Below the pieces are notes generated by a model that worked only from the letters and a program-made list of their open reading frames with translations, did no database searches and was not told the DNA's origin. From Bacteroidales bacterium (GTDB taxonomy: Bacteria; Bacteroidota; Bacteroidia; Bacteroidales; UBA932), in contig JAFUFP010000004.1 in the NCBI GenBank assembly GCA_017469845.1, positions 29,139-93,138 of the forward strand: a stretch of DNA of 64,000 nt. Reading direction: 5' to 3'. Positions 36,822 through 45,498 of the stretch are shown here, one piece after another. How positions within the stretch are numbered: position 1 is the first letter of the stretch; the number at the start of each line of letters is the position of its first letter. Position numbers and translations under genes: made by a program.

Positions 36822-38846
36822 TTATTTCACTACCCAGGTGGCGGAGTCTTCCCCGAGGGCTGTTTTGACCACAACCCTGTTTTCGCCTTTGGCGAGGCGG
36901 ACGTTGTCCCATCTTACCGTAGCATAGGCATCGGTCTTGGCGTTGCCGACGAGTTTCCCGTTTATGTAGAGTTTTGCTGAAGGGGCTGAAGTGAAGACTA
37001 TGACATCGGTCGTATCTTCCTCCCTTTCTGTATACTCTTTTGAGCAGAGATGGACGGTGTTCTCTTTCTTGTTCCAGTTGGCTTTGTAGAAATAGAAAGC
37101 GTCTTTTCTGGTCTTCCTGTCTCTCGTCACCAGGCCTTTGTCATTCTGGTTGTTGGTGTCGCCTTCCTGGCGCATTGAGGATGCGAAGTCAAACATGTTC
37201 CAAACGAACGAACCCCATACAAAGTCCCTTTCGGCGATCGCTTTCCAATCGTTGATGTGAAGGTAGGTCTGTTTCTCCTCCGGATGGAATCTTGCCCTGG
37301 AAGTCTCCCTGACATTGGTTTCATCCTCGGGACCGTATTTGGCGACATGGTGGAGCTTGCTTCCGCCTCCGCCGTACTCACTGATGCCGATCATGGCGTC
37401 AGGATAGGTGCTGTGCCATGTGTCGAGGAACTTGGCGAGATCGGATACGGTGTCATAATACCAGCCGTAGTATTTGTTCCATGCGATGCCGTCCGTTATA
37501 TGCAGGAATGAGCCCTCCTGATCTGTGGCGGCAACGGTCAGCCTTCCCGGATCAAGTTCGTGTGAGATGGTGTTCATTTCGCTTACGATCGGGTCTATTT
37601 TGTCATGGATCTCGTTGAATAGCCCCCAGAAGCAGATTGAAGGGTGGTTATAGTTCTGGAGAATCATTTCCTTGAGCTGGAGAATGAGATTGCCGTCGAA
37701 ATCCTCGGTGGAGACGTAGCTTCCGACAAAAGGTATCTCTTCCCAAACTATGTATCCTCTTCTGTCCGCTTCCTGGAACATGAACTTCGCCTGGGGATAG
37801 TGGGCGAGACGAAGGGCGTTGGCTCCGATTTCGTCGAACATGTCATAATCCGCAAGGTGGTTCTCCTCCTTGAGGGCGACAGCGAGGTCACCCCAGTCCT
37901 GATGGCGGCACACGCCCTGGAGTTTGAGGTGCTTTCCGTTCAGGAAAAAGCCATTGTTCTTGTCAACCCAGAAATATCTCAATCCGACCTGTTCTTCGAC
38001 CCGGTCGATTTCCTTCCCGTCCTTTTTGAGGACCGCGACGACTTTATACAGATAAGGGTCATCTTTGCCGTTCCAAAGATGGGGGTTGTCAAGTCCGAGA
38101 AGGCAGGACGCGATGTCGTTGTTGATGAGGGTGGATTTCTTGTCGGCGACGACTTTGCCGGATGCATCCTCCAGGGCGACGTATACTTCACATCCGTCGT
38201 AGTCCGTGCTTGTCGACAGGCGGACATCAATTCCGAGTTCCGCTCTCTTTTCGTTGACGAGATTCTGGTGGACGAAAACTCCGCTTGATCCGTAGTAAAC
38301 CGGGGAAATGCAAGCGGACTCGGTCACGATCATCCAAGTGTCACGGTACAGACCTCCGTACAGGTTGAAGTCTCCTCCCTGGGGAGCGATGTCGAACTGC
38401 GGCTCATTGTTGCAAATGACGGTAATCGTGTTTGAGGCACCGATGTTCAGATATTTGGTGATATCGAAGGTGAAAGTGTTGTAGGGCCCTTTGTGTTCAC
38501 CTACGATTTTTCCGTTGACGAGGACGGTTGCCATCGAACCGGCCGCTTCGAACTTCACGAAAACCCTTTTGTCACGGTAGGATTCAGGGATGTCAAACTG
38601 TTTGGTGTACGTGCCGTATCCACGCCGGTATCCTCCGTCATTCATGAAATCAGCCGCATTCCATGTGTGGGGAAGGTCAACCTTCTCTCCGCTTTGGCGG
38701 GCGGGTCCCCAGCGCATCATTCCGGTGGAACGTGTCGGGGTGAAATCCCACCCCTTGTTCATGGACGTGACTTCCCTTGCCGATACTATCGAGGAAAGGG
38801 AGCAGAGAATAGCGGACAAGGCGACCGCTTGCAGTAATCTTTTCAT
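36822..38846 (-). CDS. GH2-family glycosidase (beta-galactosidase/beta-mannosidase-like)
   Basis: A 674-residue exported enzyme (signal peptide ending IVSAR). It has the GH2 sugar-binding domain (residues 30-190: [11 protein letters not shown] ... [10 protein letters not shown]), an Ig-like domain, and a TIM barrel with the acid/base glutamate in FWGLFNEI (about residue 412) and the nucleophile in GISEYGGGG (about 489). A short Ig-like domain ends the protein. The length is that of the compact GH2 enzymes. The neighbours suggest trimming of galactose from complex N-glycans, but beta-mannosidase or glucuronidase activity cannot be excluded. Confidence 0.87.
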   Translation of the reverse strand: MKRLLQAVALSAILCSLSSIVSAREVTSMNKGWDFTPTRSTGMMRWGPARQSGEKVDLPHTWNAADFMNDGGYRRGYGTYTKQFDIPESYRDKRVFVKFEAAGSMATVLVNGKIVGEHKGPYNTFTFDITKYLNIGASNTITVICNNEPQFDIAPQGGDFNLYGGLYRDTWMIVTESACISPVYYGSSGVFVHQNLVNEKRAELGIDVRLSTSTDYDGCEVYVALEDASGKVVADKKSTLINNDIASCLLGLDNPHLWNGKDDPYLYKVVAVLKKDGKEIDRVEEQVGLRYFWVDKNNGFFLNGKHLKLQGVCRHQDWGDLAVALKEENHLADYDMFDEIGANALRLAHYPQAKFMFQEADRRGYIVWEEIPFVGSYVSTEDFDGNLILQLKEMILQNYNHPSICFWGLFNEIHDKIDPIVSEMNTISHELDPGRLTVAATDQEGSFLHITDGIAWNKYYGWYYDTVSDLAKFLDTWHSTYPDAMIGISEYGGGGSKLHHVAKYGPEDETNVRETSRARFHPEEKQTYLHINDWKAIAERDFVWGSFVWNMFDFASSMRQEGDTNNQNDKGLVTRDRKTRKDAFYFYKANWNKKENTVHLCSKEYTEREEDTTDVIVFTSAPSAKLYINGKLVGNAKTDAYATVRWDNVRLAKGENRVVVKTALGEDSATWVVK

Positions 38847-38899
38847 ATCGGATATTTTTGATTTTTGACGTGTTGTATGTGGTTGATCGCTCTAAGGAA

Positions 38900-38931
38900 C
38901 AAAAGTAATGAACGCCGGCGTCTTTTCCAAT
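38900..38931 (-). promoter_or_regulatory. GH2 promoter
   Basis: Minus-strand ATTG (38928-38931) and TACTTTTG (38900-38907), spaced by 20 nt. Confidence 0.55.
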
Positions 38932-39043
38932 AGGCTTCACTGGAAGAATCGGATTTTTTTGTTCAGCGGGAATGATAAGGCAAAACTCCGTATTCTAGGG
39001 GGGACATTATTTGATGAAGGGTCCTGAAGTATGTGCCTTTTGA

Positions 39044-39074
39044 TTTGTCCAATCGGATAGTTTTTGTATTTTTG
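39044..39074 (+). promoter_or_regulatory. Promoter of the His/Cys-rich protein and ZnuD-like receptor
   Basis: TTTG (39044-39047) and TATTTTTG (39067-39074) are exactly 19 nt apart. The expected transcription start, near 39080, coincides with the first usable ATG at 39081. Confidence 0.75.
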
Positions 39075-39080
39075 CGGCCG

Positions 39081-39437
39081 ATGTTTTGCTCTCGTGACAT
39101 AATCCGCCGACTTTCAGGCATTCTTCTCGTCCTTACTTTCCTGTTCGGAATCGGGGTGGAGAATTTCCATAGGCACCCTTCCGCACCTGTTCAGGTGGAG
39201 GAGTGTCAGGACTGTGCGTCGGGTCACCATTCAGGGCATCTTTATACCCTCCACGGGGAACTCCATGAGTGTCTTGTCTGCCGGACGGCAGCTCTGCCAT
39301 TCGTCGAATCTTGCGGTCCGGAGGAGGTCCCGGCGGTTTCGGCTGTGCTTTTCTTCTTTGAAGACGTCACAGAATCCGTACCTTCATCTTATTCATTCAG
39401 TTTTTCTTCAAGGGCTCCGCCTGTGCACCTTTCATAG
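39081..39437 (+). CDS. His/Cys-rich small membrane-anchored protein
   Basis: A 118-residue protein, if it starts at 39081, with one N-terminal hydrophobic segment (ILLVLTFLFGIGV). A short stretch dense in potential metal ligands follows: NFHRHP, CQDC, GHHSGH, LHGELHECLVC. It precedes a ZnuD-like receptor by 94 nt under one promoter, so a metal-handling role (zinc or copper) is a reasonable inference. An in-frame ATG at 39033 lies upstream of the promoter's -33 box. I do not recognise a named family with certainty. The start at the predicted transcription start would make the message leaderless. Confidence 0.6.
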   Translation: MFCSRDIIRRLSGILLVLTFLFGIGVENFHRHPSAPVQVEECQDCASGHHSGHLYTLHGELHECLVCRTAALPFVESCGPEEVPAVSAVLFFFEDVTESVPSSYSFSFSSRAPPVHLS

Positions 39438-39531
39438 TGCATAAGTCAATCCCCACCGGAACTCCATGGGCATAGTGTGCCCATATCGCAAGCTGTTCCG
39501 GATTCAATAAAACGAAGAAAAACAATTTCAA

Positions 39532-41598
39532 ATGAACAAAACAGCGATTATCGCGGGGCTGTCCATAGCGGCCCTGTGCTACGTGCCCTCTTCTTTGTGG
39601 GCGCAAACCGATCCCCATGCTGAGGGACATCTCGGCGATACCCTTTCAATCAACGAGGCCGTTGTGACCGGACTGACCGGTCCCACAAGACTCCGTGAAT
39701 CTCCGATACCGTTTTCCTACATAAGCGGCAAATCTCTGCATTCCCAAGCTGCCACAAACATCGTATCCGCAATAGCGAGATATCCGGGCGTTTCCCAAGT
39801 TTCCACCGGCCCCGGAATATCAAAGCCCATCGTAAGGGGTCTTGGTTACAATAGGGTTGTCGTCCTGAATGACGGCATACGTCAGGAGGGTCAGCAGTGG
39901 GGTGATGAACACGGACTTGAACTTGACGGCAACGGTGTCGGAAGCGTGGAGATATTGAAAGGCCCTGCCAGCATCATGTACGGATCGGACGCTTTGGCAG
40001 GAGTGGTGCTTATGAAGAGCGCACCGGAACTTGCTCCCGGAGCCATCCTTTCCGAACTGTCGTCAGAGTATCAGAGCGCCAGCGGCCTTGCCGGATATTC
40101 TCTTTCATTCGAAGGAAACAAAGGGGGATTCGTATGGAGCGGAAGGGTTAGCGACCGAGGCTCCCATTCATACTCCAATCCGGTTGACGGATTCGTGCCG
40201 AATTCCCAGTTCCGTGAAAGGGCGGCTTCGCTGATGGGAGGATTCCACCGCCGCTGGGGAAGTTCCCACATCCGTCTGACTTATTTCCATCAGACACCAT
40301 CTCTTCCCGAAATGGGTGAAGAGGGTGAGCGCTATTCATATGCCCATGGTGTTCCGTTCCAGCAGATACATCACTATAGGGCGATCATCGATGATCATTT
40401 CTATATAGGAGAAGGATCCCTTACATTCCACCTGGCGTATCAGCAGAACCGTCGTCAGGAATTCGAAGAAGAGGAGGAGGCCGAACTTGACATGAAGCTT
40501 TCCACCGTCAATTGGGACCTCAGGTACAATTTCCCGCAGAGGTCTTCCCTCAAAGTCGTGGCAGGAGCCTCCGGTATGTTCCAGTGGTCAAAGAATATTG
40601 GCGAAGAGGCTCTGATTCCCGATTACGGACTTACAGATGTCGGAGCTTATGTGACCGCTTCCGAAGACGTCGGCAAGTGGAATTTCAGCGGAGGTCTGAG
40701 GTTTGACCACAGGGGTCTTGAAGCGAAAGCGATGGAAGACAGATTCTCTTCCCTGCGGAGAGGATTCGATGCGGTGAGCGGAAGTATAGGAGGGGTATGG
40801 CATCCGGTGGAGGGCCTTGACATAAGGCTGAATTTCGCCAGAGGCTTCCGTGCTCCGTCCATAAATGAACTCAGTTCAAACGGAGAGCACGAAGGGACTT
40901 ACAGGTATGAAGTCGGCTCGTCTTCTCTCAAGCCGGAATACAGTCTTCAGGGTGATTTCGGGATTGATTATACAGGGAAGTGGGTCTCGGTAAGTGTGTC
41001 TCCGTTCATAAGCAGGATAGACAATTACGTCTATATAGCTCCTTCCGGGAGTGTCTCGGAAGAAGGAGTCCCCGTATACAATTATGTCCAGGGAGACGCC
41101 CGTCTTCTTGGAGGGGAAGCGACTCTTGACATCCATCCCGTAAGAAGGCTTCATTTGGGCAATTCATTCTCTTACGTGGATTCCCGTAAGCTTGGGAAGG
41201 AAGGAGATGACAGGTGGCTTCCATTCACTCCGGCACCCCGCTGGACATCTGAAGTGATGTACGAATTCGGATCCGTCGGAAGGGCCCTGGCGAATGCTGA
41301 AGCAACGGTCAGGATGGAATGTTTCCTTGCGCAGAATCGCGCCGCTGAGGGGGAATTCAAAACTCCGTCATATACACTTTTCGGAGTGTCCGTAGGGACG
41401 GATCTTCTTATCAGAGGAAAGAAACGGGCATCGATAAGCCTTTTTGCGGACAATATGTTCAATAGAGCATATCAAAGTCACTTGAATCGTCTCCGTTATG
41501 CGGGATTCAACGAGGCGACAGGTAGGGAAGGATTCTTTGATCCCGGAAGGAATGTCGGAGTGAAAGTGGTCATACCTCTTGTCAATATTTCGGAATAA
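39532..41598 (+). CDS. ZnuD-like TonB-dependent receptor
   Basis: A 688-residue outer-membrane receptor: signal peptide (ending SSLWAQ), plug with RYPGVSQVSTGPG and VRGLGYNRVVVLNDGIRQ, then GDEHGLELD, which resembles the zinc/heme-type ZnuD/FrpB group. The N-terminus carries a His-rich stretch (DPHAEGHLGD) right after cleavage and the barrel includes His-rich and acidic loops (EFEEEEEAELD). Zinc uptake is the best guess; a copper or heme-type ligand is possible. The small His/Cys-rich gene upstream supports a metal. A strong bidirectional terminator follows. Confidence 0.82.
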   Translation: MNKTAIIAGLSIAALCYVPSSLWAQTDPHAEGHLGDTLSINEAVVTGLTGPTRLRESPIPFSYISGKSLHSQAATNIVSAIARYPGVSQVSTGPGISKPIVRGLGYNRVVVLNDGIRQEGQQWGDEHGLELDGNGVGSVEILKGPASIMYGSDALAGVVLMKSAPELAPGAILSELSSEYQSASGLAGYSLSFEGNKGGFVWSGRVSDRGSHSYSNPVDGFVPNSQFRERAASLMGGFHRRWGSSHIRLTYFHQTPSLPEMGEEGERYSYAHGVPFQQIHHYRAIIDDHFYIGEGSLTFHLAYQQNRRQEFEEEEEAELDMKLSTVNWDLRYNFPQRSSLKVVAGASGMFQWSKNIGEEALIPDYGLTDVGAYVTASEDVGKWNFSGGLRFDHRGLEAKAMEDRFSSLRRGFDAVSGSIGGVWHPVEGLDIRLNFARGFRAPSINELSSNGEHEGTYRYEVGSSSLKPEYSLQGDFGIDYTGKWVSVSVSPFISRIDNYVYIAPSGSVSEEGVPVYNYVQGDARLLGGEATLDIHPVRRLHLGNSFSYVDSRKLGKEGDDRWLPFTPAPRWTSEVMYEFGSVGRALANAEATVRMECFLAQNRAAEGEFKTPSYTLFGVSVGTDLLIRGKKRASISLFADNMFNRAYQSHLNRLRYAGFNEATGREGFFDPGRNVGVKVVIPLVNISE

Positions 41599-41626
41599 GG
41601 GGTAGGATTGTCAATCCCGATAAAAC

Positions 41627-41667
41627 AATGGCCGCAGCAAAAGGAAAGCACCTTCGCTGCGGCCATT
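41627..41667. terminator. Bidirectional terminator between the receptor and gpmI
   Basis: A perfect 12-bp stem AATGGCCGCAGC / GCTGCGGCCATT. It lies between two convergent genes and can serve both. Confidence 0.8.
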
Positions 41668-41713
41668 ATCTTTTGTGAGTATTCCGTTGCCCCTCTTAGG
41701 AGGGCGGAAGCCT

Positions 41714-43237
41714 TTAGATGAGCGGCTCTGCGGTCATCTTTTCGGGCTGAGGGATTCCCATGATCTTGAGGATTGTAGGAGCCACGTTGCAGAGAGCTCC
41801 GTCCTTGACGCTCTTCACCTCGTCACCCGCATTGATTACGATGAACTGCACGGGATTGAGGGAGTGGGCGGTGTTGGGAGTACCGTCGGGGTTGACTTCA
41901 TAATCGGCGTTGCCGTGGTCAGCGGTAAGAAGAACTGCATAATCGTGCTCGATAGCGGCGGTGACGACTTTCTCGACCAGACGGTCAATGCACTCGACGG
42001 CCTTGACTACCGACATGTAGATACCGGTGTGGCCTACCATGTCACCGTTCGCGAAGTTGAGGATGATCATATCCTCTTTTTCGGAATTGATTGCCTCGAT
42101 GAGTTTTTCCGCAACCTCGGGAGCGCTCATCTGAGGGAGAAGGTCATATGTGGGAACCTTCGGTGATGCAACGAGAATGCGGTCCTCGTTCTCGAAAGGC
42201 TCTTCCCTTCCTCCGTTGAAGAAGAAGGTCACGTGGGCGTATTTCTCGGTCTCGGCGATCCTGAGCTGACGCTTTCCTGCCTTTGCTACGGTCTCGCCCA
42301 AAGTCTGGTCGACGAGCTCCTTGTCGAAGAGGATGTGGACTCCGGTGAAGGAAGCGTCGTAAGGGGTGAGGCAGCAGTAGTAAAGGGGAATTGTCTTCAT
42401 CCCTTCCTCGGGCATGTCCTTCTGCGTGAGAACCATGGTGAGTTCCCTTGCACGGTCATTGCGGAAGTTGTAGAAGATGATCGCGTCGCCTTCTTCGATT
42501 GTGGCGAGAGGTTTTCCCTCCTCGTCAGTGATGCAGATGGGCTTCACGAATTCGTCGGTGACGTCGGCATCATATGAAGCCTGGATGCCCTCGATGGCGG
42601 AAGTGAACTTGTCACCTTTGCCGGCGGTCAGAAGGTCGTAAGCTTCTTTGACCCTGTTCCACCTCTTGTCCCTGTCCATCGCATAGAATCTTCCGCATAC
42701 GGAAGCGATCTTTCCGGTAGTCTCAGCCATGTGCTTTTCGAGATCCTCCAGGAAACCTTTACCGCTCCTGGGATCGGTGTCACGTCCGTCCATGAAGGCG
42801 TGAACGAATACATTCTCAATGCCTTCTTCCTTCGCTACGCGCAGGAACTCGTACACGTGGTCAAGAGAAGAGTGGACACCGCCTGTGGAGGTGAGACCCA
42901 TCAGGTGGAGTTTCTTTCCGGACTTCTTGACATATTCATAGACAGCCTTTATTTCGCTGTTGTCAAGAAGCTTATGGTCACGGCATGCCATATTGATCTT
43001 GACGAGATCCTGGTAGATGATTCTTCCGGCGCCGAGGTTCATATGACCGACCTCGGAGTTACCCATCTGACCATCAGGAAGTCCTACATATTCTCCGCAA
43101 GCCTGGAGATGCCCGAAGGGATATTTCTCGCGAAGTGAATCGATGAAGGGAGTGCCTTGGGTCCAGATGGCGTTGGAATAGTCATGACGGCCTTCGCCCC
43201 AACCGTCAAGAATCATCAGCAATACTTTCTTGTTCAT
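41714..43237 (-). CDS. gpmI: 2,3-bisphosphoglycerate-independent phosphoglycerate mutase
   Basis: This glycolytic, manganese-dependent enzyme interconverts 3- and 2-phosphoglycerate. It starts [13 protein letters not shown] (metal-binding Asp), with [18 protein letters not shown] (catalytic serine) and the late metal sites [11 protein letters not shown] and TAHSLNPV. The ATG at 43237 gives 507 residues, the family norm. A longer frame reaching 43399 would place 54 unrelated residues in front and includes the promoter. Confidence 0.97.
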   Translation of the reverse strand: MNKKVLLMILDGWGEGRHDYSNAIWTQGTPFIDSLREKYPFGHLQACGEYVGLPDGQMGNSEVGHMNLGAGRIIYQDLVKINMACRDHKLLDNSEIKAVYEYVKKSGKKLHLMGLTSTGGVHSSLDHVYEFLRVAKEEGIENVFVHAFMDGRDTDPRSGKGFLEDLEKHMAETTGKIASVCGRFYAMDRDKRWNRVKEAYDLLTAGKGDKFTSAIEGIQASYDADVTDEFVKPICITDEEGKPLATIEEGDAIIFYNFRNDRARELTMVLTQKDMPEEGMKTIPLYYCCLTPYDASFTGVHILFDKELVDQTLGETVAKAGKRQLRIAETEKYAHVTFFFNGGREEPFENEDRILVASPKVPTYDLLPQMSAPEVAEKLIEAINSEKEDMIILNFANGDMVGHTGIYMSVVKAVECIDRLVEKVVTAAIEHDYAVLLTADHGNADYEVNPDGTPNTAHSLNPVQFIVINAGDEVKSVKDGALCNVAPTILKIMGIPQPEKMTAEPLI

Positions 43238-43266
43238 ATGTCTTTCTATTTGTTTTCTGCGGACTG

Positions 43267-43274
43267 CAAAGGTA
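43267..43274 (-). promoter_or_regulatory. -7 element of gpmI
   Basis: Minus-strand TACCTTTG followed by C, 29 nt before the start. No -33 match at the usual spacing. Confidence 0.5.
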
Positions 43275-43488
43275 CAATCTTTCCAATTATTATGGAATAC
43301 AAGCAGGAAAAAGTATCCATGGGTGACATGGCTGGGATGATGAACTTTTTTATCAGTTTCTATTAGGAACGATTTCTGCAGGGAAATGACAAGCCCCATA
43401 ATTATACCATTTTTTCGCGAATACTTTGAATTCGTCAGTGATTAATTGACAATTTTCCCGAAAATGATCTTTTTTTGAGGAAAAATCG

Positions 43489-43518
43489 TTTGCGTTGCCG
43501 TTTTTTTTTCTACCTTTA
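43489..43518 (+). promoter_or_regulatory. Promoter of the beta-propeller/DUF1573 pair
   Basis: TTTG (43489-43492) and TACCTTTA (43511-43518), spaced by 18 nt; one base off the -7 consensus. Confidence 0.5.
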
Positions 43519-43608
43519 CGGCATAAATGGGATGTTTTTAACCGAGTTTTGCACCCTACAATCAGAATAATTATTTCTAAACTCGGAGACGATTTAACAA
43601 TTAGTCAT

Positions 43609-44745
43609 ATGAAAAAGACGATTAGATATACTGTATACTCTATTGGTTTTATATTTCTGTTTGCAGGCACTTTTTCCTGTAATTCCGGGAAAAGATTAGT
43701 GACCGATAATGATTTTTTTTGTTTGCCACAAGATAATGAAGTAAATATAGAGGTTGACCGTCTTGTAATCGAAGAGTTGCTTCCAAATATATCGAATACT
43801 TCATATATCGGCTATTCGGCAATTAATTCCGGAAGTTTATTCTTTGCTGATCACCTATTTGGGACATTGACCCAATTCGACAAGGAGGGCTTGAGTTTAG
43901 GCCCAAAAATATTGCAGGGGAATGGACCATCTGAATTGCCTACAATTCCGGAAGGTTATACAATATCTGATGAAGGACACCATTTCTTTGTTGGATCTTC
44001 GAATGATGTTTATGAGTTCGACGAGAACTTCAACAAGGTTAACAATTTTTTCTTCTATAATAAAAGAATTATGGAAGGGAATGTTTATGAAAGAAGTGAC
44101 TTCTATACTCTTTTCTATGGGAATCTCAATCTCAAGATAAATGACGGAAACATGTACATGAATGTCGCAGGCGGCAATGACGCTCTCGACGCTACTTCCC
44201 GAGATTTCTATAAGGTTTCCCGAATTATCAATAAAAGAGATGCAAAAACAGGAGATATTTATGGATATCTTGGAAGGCTATCTCCTTCTATCAAATACAT
44301 GACGGCTTTCCAAAAAGATTATTTCTGCATTAATCAAGAAGGAGAGTTTGTTATTGCTTATGAGGCTGATGACTTGATGTATGTATATGATCAAGACTAC
44401 AAGCTGAAGTATTCTTTCGGCCAACCGGGTAGAGACATGAACCGCGATTACGTGGAACTCAAAGTTGATGACTTTGAAGACATGTTACAGAATGAGAGGG
44501 ACACCAAGGGCCGTTATACTTCTTTGGGAATAGCGAACGGACTGGTATTCCGCACGTATTGGACAGGCTTGCCGGAAGACAAGACCAGGCTTCAGATATA
44601 TGATGGAACGACAATGATAGGGGATGTTGATGTCCCGGATGGCTTCAAGGTCCTTGGTTATATAGCTCCCTATTACTATACGGAGTTTATCTGTGACGAA
44701 GAGGCAGAGACAATGAAACTATATAGATTCAAACTCGATCGATGA
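43609..44745 (+). CDS. 6-bladed beta-propeller lipoprotein (BF3885-like)
   Basis: A 378-residue lipoprotein (lipobox GTFSC) whose repeated aromatic/aspartate strands (LFFADHLFGTLTQFDKEG, YEFDENFNKVNNFFFYNK, YVYDQDYKLKYSFG) fit the 6-bladed propeller lipoproteins (PF17170-like) common in gut Bacteroidota. It is distinctly AT-richer than gpmI and rnr on either side. Its stop overlaps the start of a DUF1573 gene by four bases, a frequent pairing. No function is known to me. The ATG at 43609 gives a proper signal; earlier starts do not. Confidence 0.75.
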   Translation: MKKTIRYTVYSIGFIFLFAGTFSCNSGKRLVTDNDFFCLPQDNEVNIEVDRLVIEELLPNISNTSYIGYSAINSGSLFFADHLFGTLTQFDKEGLSLGPKILQGNGPSELPTIPEGYTISDEGHHFFVGSSNDVYEFDENFNKVNNFFFYNKRIMEGNVYERSDFYTLFYGNLNLKINDGNMYMNVAGGNDALDATSRDFYKVSRIINKRDAKTGDIYGYLGRLSPSIKYMTAFQKDYFCINQEGEFVIAYEADDLMYVYDQDYKLKYSFGQPGRDMNRDYVELKVDDFEDMLQNERDTKGRYTSLGIANGLVFRTYWTGLPEDKTRLQIYDGTTMIGDVDVPDGFKVLGYIAPYYYTEFICDEEAETMKLYRFKLDR

Positions 44746-45242
44746 AAGACAAAATCTTTGTTGTAACATGTTCTATCATCTGTGTTGTGGCATTGGGCAT
44801 CTCGATAGTGAATTTTTCATCCATCAGAAGAATATCTTCATCGAGCAATTCTGTCACAAATCAGGAAGAGACGTTTCCCGGAGGAGAGGAGTCTTCAGAA
44901 GGAGATATGATAGATGTGGCCAACATGGCGCCGACGATTGTCGAGATTGTCCCTAAGGTTGTTGATTTGGGAGAGATCCCCCAAGATACAGTCTGTACTG
45001 CACAATATATCCTTAAGAATGTGGGAAAAGAGGTATTGTATCTTCAGAGTTTGAAAACGGGCTGCTTCTGTACAAGTTCCGAGTATGACCGTAATTTCGC
45101 TCTTCCTGGAGAAAACATAGTAATTACCCTGAAGTTTGATTCAGAAGGCAAACCGGGTAATCAGACCATTTATTCAGTGGCCCGAATGAACACTGAGGAG
45201 AAGGATCACAAGTTGACGCTCAAGGCTAAGGTTCGCAGTTGA
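44742..45242 (+). CDS. Membrane-anchored DUF1573-domain protein
   Basis: A 166-residue protein with an N-terminal membrane anchor (VVTCSIICVVALGISIV) and a DUF1573 immunoglobulin-like domain: VVDLGEIPQDTVCTAQYILKN, then GCFCTSSEYD and LKFDSEGKPGNQ. The anchored Ig-like domain faces the periplasm. DUF1573 genes commonly follow beta-propeller lipoprotein genes in this phylum. The start overlaps the propeller stop (ATGA, 44742-44745). Function unknown. Confidence 0.82.
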   Translation: MKDKIFVVTCSIICVVALGISIVNFSSIRRISSSSNSVTNQEETFPGGEESSEGDMIDVANMAPTIVEIVPKVVDLGEIPQDTVCTAQYILKNVGKEVLYLQSLKTGCFCTSSEYDRNFALPGENIVITLKFDSEGKPGNQTIYSVARMNTEEKDHKLTLKAKVRS

Positions 45243-45311
45243 TATAGGTATGCTATAGTATCACTATGTCTATTCGTGAGAGACAAGTGATATTATCGGT
45301 TCTGACTTTGT

Positions 45312-45352
45312 GGCGGGAATGATTTCAGAATGCTCTTCTGTCTTCCCGCCAT
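45312..45352 (+). terminator. Hairpin after the DUF1573 gene
   Basis: GGCGGGAA / TTCCCGCC perfect 8-bp stem with an inner CAGAA / TTCTG stem. The T-rich tail (ATTGTCTTTG) is imperfect. Confidence 0.5.
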
Positions 45353-45438
45353 TGTCTTTGTTCTTCCTATTTTTGGTGCCGGAAAGGAAAAACCTTGTCT
45401 CCGGAGGTAAAAGGATAGTGCAGTTTCCTCTTCAGGGG

Positions 45439-45469
45439 ATTGTCAGTCCGCGGCAAAATCTTAAATTTG
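45439..45469 (+). promoter_or_regulatory. rnr promoter
   Basis: ATTG (45439-45442) and TAAATTTG (45462-45469), spaced by 19 nt, 30 nt before the start. Confidence 0.65.
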
Positions 45470-45498
45470 CAAAGAACCGCATATAGTATCTTACCTCT

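Larger units (their letters stand above)
43238..43608. other. AT-rich intergenic region between gpmI and the beta-propeller gene
   Basis: This 371-bp region holds the gpmI -7 element (43267-43274, minus strand) and the promoter of the propeller gene (43489-43518, plus strand). Otherwise it shows AT-rich sequence without a recognisable gene or RNA. Confidence 0.7.

Noticed and set aside
39033..39081. Longer N-terminus for the His/Cys-rich protein
   Set aside because: The in-frame ATG at 39033 lies upstream of the -33 box of the promoter, so it would not be on the transcript.
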